From contig NZ_JABVEC010000009.1 in NCBI RefSeq assembly GCF_014323705.1, forward strand, positions 62,001 through 126,000: DNA of 64,000 nt. The letters are read 5' to 3'. Source of the stretch: Actinomadura alba. Its GTDB lineage: Bacteria; Actinomycetota; Actinomycetes; Streptosporangiales; Streptosporangiaceae. Each line of letters starts with the position of its first letter. Position 1 is the stretch's first letter. A program made the translations under genes and the position numbers. Below the pieces are notes generated by a model, which had not been told where the DNA came from, did not search any database, and worked only from the letters and a program-made list of their open reading frames with translations. Shown here in pieces: positions 60,305 through 64,000 of this stretch.

Positions 60305-60970
60305 TTATGCCTCTAGGTTCGCCAGACGGTAGTGGCCAGGAAGGATCTCTTCGGGGGCGTCGTCATGCGACTGAATCAGCCACCCCTGATCGATCAGTTC
60401 GCGGAGCTCCTGGCGCCATGTAGGGGTCTTGGCGACACGTTCCAGCTGCTGCGGGCTCGCTGGCCAAGGGCTGATGTGCAGGAGGTACTCGATCAACCTC
60501 TCCACGGGGCTCGTGCCGCCGACGGACTCGATGGTCTCTTCGCTCGAAGCGACGGATTCCTCCAGATGAGGAGCGGTCAGCCGGTAGGGCGCCTCGGCGC
60601 CCGAGCCGAGGGTGTCGATGTCCCAGCCGACCTGACGGAGTTCGCGAATACGCCGTGCCCACGCCCGAATGGCCGCAACGCCCTCCAGTTGATGGGGCGA
60701 GATCGCCTCCCCGGAGTGGCCACGGAAGTATAGGAGGAGTGCTGTACGGGCGCCACCGATAACATCCTGGCGCACTTCGGCGAGAGCATCGCGTGATTCA
60801 GCGAGATGCGCGCCAACTTTGGCTGCGGTCTCCAACCAGTCCTGGGGCCTCAGGTCTTCTCGTGGCGTGGCCTGCACGATGGCCAGCGCGTCTTTGAGTG
60901 ACTGTTCGAGCTTCTCCAACTGCTCTCTATGATGGAGGAGCCGACCGCTCTCGGCAGGGGGAATGTCCAT
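60305..60970 (-). CDS. Tandem winged-helix-like protein
   Basis: 221 aa from the ATG at 60970. The first 75 residues are a coiled coil (HHREQLEKLEQSLKDALAIV, KVGAHLAESRDALAEVRQDV). Two related units follow: residues 80-135 (ALLLYFRGHSGEAISPHQLE, WARRIRELRQVGWDI, YRL) and residues 158-218 (LIEYLLHISPWPASPQQLER, WRQELRELIDQGWLI, GHYRL). Both have the helix-helix-strand pattern of winged helices seen beside restriction enzymes, where they bind DNA. It sits just ahead of the helicase set on the same strand and probably serves as its DNA-binding or regulatory subunit. Function unproven. Confidence 0.75.
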   Translation of the reverse strand: MDIPPAESGRLLHHREQLEKLEQSLKDALAIVQATPREDLRPQDWLETAAKVGAHLAESRDALAEVRQDVIGGARTALLLYFRGHSGEAISPHQLEGVAAIRAWARRIRELRQVGWDIDTLGSGAEAPYRLTAPHLEESVASSEETIESVGGTSPVERLIEYLLHISPWPASPQQLERVAKTPTWRQELRELIDQGWLIQSHDDAPEEILPGHYRLANLEA

Positions 60971-61570
60971 TGAGCTGCCATTGCCTTTCGTCCGTCATCG
61001 ACGCGGGCCGACCTTCAGACTCTCATTGTTGAAGTTGTGGGTTTGCCTTATTGGCACGCTGACGCAGAGCCCATACGTCTACATCGCATGGCTCTGCACG
61101 CAGTCCGAACAAACCGTCACGTTGTCACCGCCCAGGCCTTCAGGCTAAAGAGCACATCCAGGCAAGGAGGTTTGCGAGCGCCTCGAATCGAACCGCACTC
61201 GGGGAGAGTATGTGGTTCTGGGCGAGTATGTCAAGAGGAGGTCACGCGAGCGCTGCAATTAGGGCGGACTAAGCATGAAGCGCTACAAATGGTGCAAGTG
61301 GTGCGATTATAGGACGAAATGCCATATATCACGAGTTTCGCGCAGTTTCGCGCGTATTGGTGATCGCCCCTTGCGTCCAAGGCTGTTCATGGTGAACCCT
61401 CGTGTTGCCCGGGTTTGGCCCGGGTTGATGGTGCAGTCCTTCGCAATGCCATCAATGCACATGCACGGATCCCTGGTCGGGCGCAAGTCGATGGCATCCG
61501 TGCACACAATGCAAAGATGACCGCCTTTCAGTCGGAGAAAAGGTGTTAGGTCTAGAGTCATGAGAGCATC
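60971..61570. other. AT-richer stretch without confirmed gene
   Basis: 600 bases of lower GC than the flanks. It includes a short plus-strand frame from 61275 (MKRYKWCKWCDYRTKCHISR) with Cys pairs that I cannot support, and CCCGGG-TTTGG-CCCGGG at 61408-61424, a small inverted repeat. A promoter for the minus-strand helicase set is likely here. Confidence 0.45.
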
Positions 61571-61867
61571 GTGCCCAGCGTAAGACGAAAGTCCGCCACT
61601 CGACGGAGAATCATCCAGACCGCCAAGCGAGCAACTCCTATCCCAATTGCAGTTGCAAGCTACTCCCTGGCCGAATTCTCGGGCACGGAGCCAATTCCAA
61701 CCTGGGTGCCTGTGGCCATGTGCGTGGCCTGCGCACTCTTTGCGGTTGTCGACAAGATCACGGACTTTTTCCTGAAACTCGTGATAATCAGGGGCTATCG
61801 CGAGGACCATCGGCGAAGCGATGCTGACGACTATGTCACGATGTTCCGCGAGCTGAATCAGAGGTGA
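61571..61867 (+). CDS. Small membrane protein, hypothetical
   Basis: 98 aa from a GTG at 61571. A basic start (VRRKSATRRRIIQTAKRA) leads to one or two hydrophobic segments, IPIAVASYSLAEF and WVPVAMCVACALFAVVDKITDFFLKLVII, then a polar tail. It is the only plus-strand gene in the island and lies between its two blocks. No family recognised; a regulatory, toxin-like or unrelated insertion are all possible. Confidence 0.5.
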   Translation: MPSVRRKSATRRRIIQTAKRATPIPIAVASYSLAEFSGTEPIPTWVPVAMCVACALFAVVDKITDFFLKLVIIRGYREDHRRSDADDYVTMFRELNQR

Positions 61868-62035
61868 TGACCGTCGGCTCGTCGCGCAAGGCGTCTCGGA
61901 GTGCGCAGTAGCGCCAGGGCCATTCCCCAGCCCCGGCGGCGCCTACCGAACCCGGAAGGGTTGCGAAGGTGAGGGCTCTTGAGGAGCTCTTGTCGGAGCT
62001 GAAGCCTTAGGTTGATCGGACCCCCGCGCTCATCG

Positions 62036-62228
62036 GCCGTCTGAAACAGAGTTCCGCCGCATCCTGGCCGTCCAACCCTTCTCTGCCCGCCCCGAGGTCA
62101 GAACGGCGTGGATCTCTGAGGTGACCGATGTCCCCGTTGACACCATCCAGTCGATCGGCCCATGGCGCGAAGCCAAGGCCTGCCCTCCGATCTGGGCCGA
62201 AGAGATCCTCACCCGGGCCGGCTGGTGA
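62036..62228 (+). pseudogene. C-terminal remnant of an unknown gene
   Basis: In the 397-base gap 61868-62264, a plus frame without a start codon reads ETEFRRILAVQPFSARPEVR, TAWISEVTDVPVDTIQSIGP, AKACPPIWAEEILTRAGW and stop at 62228. It looks like a real protein tail. An upstream frame ending at 62010 (VRALEELLSELKP) may be the other half of a frame-broken gene. No family recognised. Confidence 0.35.
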
Positions 62229-62264
62229 CAGGGCACGATTTCCATCGCCACAGGATGCGGGTCA

Positions 62265-63080
62265 TCACCTCGTCAGGGATAGATCCGGATCGATTCTCCG
62301 TGCCACGGACCTGACTTCGGCGAGCGACGGGAGGAGCACCTCTCCGAATCGGCTCGCCGCAGGCAGCCGAATTTCAACGAAGCGAAAGGGCGGCTGAGCA
62401 CCGCCGAGCATCTCCGTGACCGAGATCTTCCGCCCGACCCCTCTCTCACGGTAGCGCCGGTTGCCGACGTAGAGGCTTACCACCGTGTTCTGGTACCAGG
62501 CATCGACCCTGAAGAGTGCATCTGCCAACGGGTGAACTCGCACGTCCAGACCGAGCGCTCGCCAATGAGAGACGACGTACACCTCCCGAAGGAACGAGTA
62601 GTAGGCGTTGCCGACCCTCCAGCGGATCGCAGAGTGGACCTCGAACTTGCTCCATCGATCTCCGTACTGCTCGAGAACCTGCTCCGTCATGAGGATGGAC
62701 GGCGTCCAGAGCATCCGGTCGGCCAGGGGATCTTCTCGGATGAAGCTGAAGAACTGCTGCCAGGTCAAGATCCGTCGTTCCTTCTCGATCGCATAGTGGA
62801 GTACATGCGTGAAGGCGAAGGCGGGATTCCAGCTCTCGATCGGCTCTACGGCGACGGCCATGGTCTTCTGCACATTGTCGAGGGCGTGATCCGTCGACCG
62901 GCACGTCTGCTCCACGTGGGCGGGGTCGACCTCGTGTAGCAGACGCGTTCGATGCCCGCTCACGTAGTCGACGACCTCCGTGCGGGATTCGTCCCCCAGC
63001 CATTTCGAGTAGGTCCGCTGGGCACGCGGCGTGACGTTGAACCGTCCAACAACGTCGGCCGCCGTGGTCTCGAACCCCAT
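62265..63080 (-). CDS. Unrecognised protein between Vsr and helicase block
   Basis: 271 aa, ATG at 63080. FNVTPRAQRTYSKWLGDESR near residue 14, YVSGHRTRLLHEVDPAHVEQ near 39, ILTWQQFFSFIREDPLADRM near 103 and a C-terminal half with GLDVRVHPLADALFRVDAWY, VVSLYVGN and FRFVEIRLP. The alternating charged and beta-rich C-terminal part could be a PD-(D/E)XK-like nuclease fold (Asp in VDAW), but a clear ExK is missing, so I do not assert it. It is 82 bases downstream of Vsr copy 2 on the same strand and is probably part of the system. Confidence 0.7.
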   Translation of the reverse strand: MGFETTAADVVGRFNVTPRAQRTYSKWLGDESRTEVVDYVSGHRTRLLHEVDPAHVEQTCRSTDHALDNVQKTMAVAVEPIESWNPAFAFTHVLHYAIEKERRILTWQQFFSFIREDPLADRMLWTPSILMTEQVLEQYGDRWSKFEVHSAIRWRVGNAYYSFLREVYVVSHWRALGLDVRVHPLADALFRVDAWYQNTVVSLYVGNRRYRERGVGRKISVTEMLGGAQPPFRFVEIRLPAASRFGEVLLPSLAEVRSVARRIDPDLSLTR

Positions 63081-63162
63081 CGCCTGCCCCCTACCGATCG
63101 ATCGGCGATCAAGATGGCAAGAGCGATGTTAGCGATCAAGCTGACATTTTGGACAGTGCGCG

Positions 63163-63588
63163 TCAGGCGTGCCCTCGGCTCGCGCGCACGACCGATGCAA
63201 CCTTCAGTGCGGCTTCGCCGGGGTCCTCGTGTTCCCATATCCGCACGGCCACCCAGCCCGCGGCCTTGAGCAAGCCATCGGTCTCACGATCACGTGCGCG
63301 GTTCTTTACGACCTTGTCGGCCCAGTAAGCAGCGTTGATAGCCGACTTGGTGTGGTGGTCGGGGCACCCGTGCCAGAAGCATCCATCCAGGAAGACCGCC
63401 ACCTTGGCACGCGTGAAGATCAAATCTGCTGTTCGTCTCACAGCAGGGAGCGGCCGTGCCGACACTCGGTAGCGAAGCCCCAAAGCGTGAACCGCGCGTC
63501 TGAGCGCCAGCTCTGGCTTGGTGTCACGACCTTTGTTCGCCCGCATGCTCCTGCGCACACCGGGGCTCGATGCGACGGTCGGCCGCAT
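63163..63588 (-). CDS. vsr: Very short patch repair (Vsr) endonuclease, copy 2
   Basis: 141 aa from the ATG at 63588. MRANKGRDTKPELALRRAVH, VRRTADLIFTRAKVAVFLDG with the catalytic Asp, GCFWHGCPDHHTKS and RDRETDGLLKAAGW, VRIWEHEDP show an intact Vsr. It lies 55 bases after the cytosine methyltransferase stop, the classic dcm-vsr order in which Vsr repairs T:G mismatches at the methylated site. It closely resembles copy 1 at 48000-48449. Confidence 0.93.
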   Translation of the reverse strand: MRPTVASSPGVRRSMRANKGRDTKPELALRRAVHALGLRYRVSARPLPAVRRTADLIFTRAKVAVFLDGCFWHGCPDHHTKSAINAAYWADKVVKNRARDRETDGLLKAAGWVAVRIWEHEDPGEAALKVASVVRASRGHA

Positions 63589-63643
63589 AATCTCAGTGAG
63601 GCACGCCGAGGTGAGCTACATCGCCCGGCGAGCACTGGAGCCG

Positions 63644-64000
63644 TTAGGCGTATTCCACGTCCTTAGCGATCACATCGTCTTGAACACCCGGAGCCGGCAT
63701 CGCTGGGGTTATCCAGGTTTCAAGCTTCTTCAACATGTCATCGGTGGGCGGAGTCCAACCAAAGGCCGCAGAGAGAATGTGCATCGCCAGCCGGGGCGGG
63801 ACAGCGTTTCCGATCTGCTGACCCACGTCCCTCCCTGACCAGGGGTAGTCATGCGGAAAGGTCTGGAGGCGGCCGGCTTCCGAATGAGTGAAGCGAGGCA
63901 GTTCATCTCCGGTAGCAGAGACGACGCGGTTACGGGAGATCTTTCCGGTGACGGTGGCCGAGGGTTCGTTGTGGGCACGACGGCCGCGGGCCTTGGGGTC
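63644..64000 (-). CDS. DNA (cytosine-5-)-methyltransferase, C-terminal part
   Basis: At least 119 codons, running off the right edge; the start is not in the window. EPSATVTGKISRNRVVSATG, LPRFTHSEAGRLQTFPHDYP and the motif X sequence VGQQIGNAVPPRLAMHILSA are the end of a C5 methyltransferase (motifs IX-X and the end of the target recognition region). The catalytic PCQ motif lies beyond the window. With Vsr downstream this is a Dcm-Vsr pair, and it probably supplies self/non-self marking for the helicase set. Confidence 0.92.
   Translation of the reverse strand, partial: DPKARGRRAHNEPSATVTGKISRNRVVSATGDELPRFTHSEAGRLQTFPHDYPWSGRDVGQQIGNAVPPRLAMHILSAAFGWTPPTDDMLKKLETWITPAMPAPGVQDDVIAKDVEYA

Noticed and set aside
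48773..60970. Standard class 1 or class 2 DISARM
   Set aside because: DrmA and DrmB are present, but no PLD DrmC, DrmD or DrmE gene is visible in the window, and GHKL-helicase and UvrD genes are added.
61307..61810. 167-aa minus-strand protein
   Set aside because: Overlaps the better-formed plus-strand small membrane protein and has no recognisable domain.

Overview
The window is high-GC actinomycete DNA: GTG/ATG starts, many 4-base stop/start overlaps, two S-adenosyl methyltransferases of the PF04672 type, a SARP regulator and a KdgT-type transporter. A Streptomyces- or Streptosporangiales/Thermomonosporaceae-like host fits; I cannot place the genus. I found no complete rRNA or tRNA gene, transposase, integrase or CRISPR array. 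There are many truncated or frameshifted genes and several tRNA 3'-end fragments, so this reads as an accessory, recombination-scarred region rather than core chromosome.

Layout. 1-4.1 kb (minus): coupled operon of a membrane protein, a NACHT NTPase fused to an FGE-sulfatase-like domain, and a partial DDAH/arginine-deiminase-type enzyme. 4.3-7.9 kb: fatty acid desaturase, glutamate-cysteine ligase-like enzyme, secreted glycerophosphodiester phosphodiesterase. 8-10.3 kb: epoxide hydrolase, SnoaL-like protein and a divergent MarR regulator. 10.4-14.6 kb (minus): four-carbon acid sugar operon (KdgT permease, DUF1537 kinase, PdxA2-type dehydrogenase, DeoR regulator) with twin palindromic operators. 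15-18.4 kb: gene graveyard (tRNA-like fragment, Ro60/TROVE fragment, HNH endonuclease, truncated SDR joined to a headless sigma factor). 18.7-24.4 kb: MarR/RibD-like module, DUF1801, second RibD-like protein, PF04672 methyltransferase, and a MerR/DoxX module with twin operators. 24.5-28.5 kb: orphan immunity-type genes (SMI1/KNR4, DUF1963, an unknown) and gene fragments. 28.5-33.5 kb: lipoprotein, membrane protein, broken TetR, DUF4267, NrtR-like Nudix regulator.

33.6-36.3 kb holds a two-gene module: a four-helix membrane protein followed by a nucleoside phosphorylase-fold enzyme. The tail of the first and the head of the second share the same short glycine/valine motif, suggesting homotypic association in a conflict or suicide system. 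36.5-43.3 kb: an HTH-peptide deformylase fusion divergent from a coupled set (Gfo/Idh/MocA with frameshift, DegT aminotransferase, Nudix, then a TPR remnant and an S9 peptidase). 43.3-47.7 kb: remnants of a lanthipeptide-type locus (LanC, FxLD-type methyltransferase), a SARP-methyltransferase fusion, a lamin-tail protein, and a duplicated fragment of the 7.4 kb phosphodiesterase gene.

48-64 kb (minus) is the most striking part: a probable anti-phage/DNA-modification island. It contains a C5 cytosine methyltransferase (cut by the window end), Vsr endonuclease, an unrecognised 271-aa protein, a tandem winged-helix-like protein, a 1572-aa GHKL ATPase-SF2 helicase fusion, a UvrD-like helicase, a DrmA-like helicase, DrmB (DUF1998), and a second Vsr. 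DrmA and DrmB tie it to DISARM, but DrmC, DrmD and DrmE are absent and the extra parts differ from the class 1 and class 2 layouts I know. The last four large genes overlap by 4 bases each, so they are probably made as one set.
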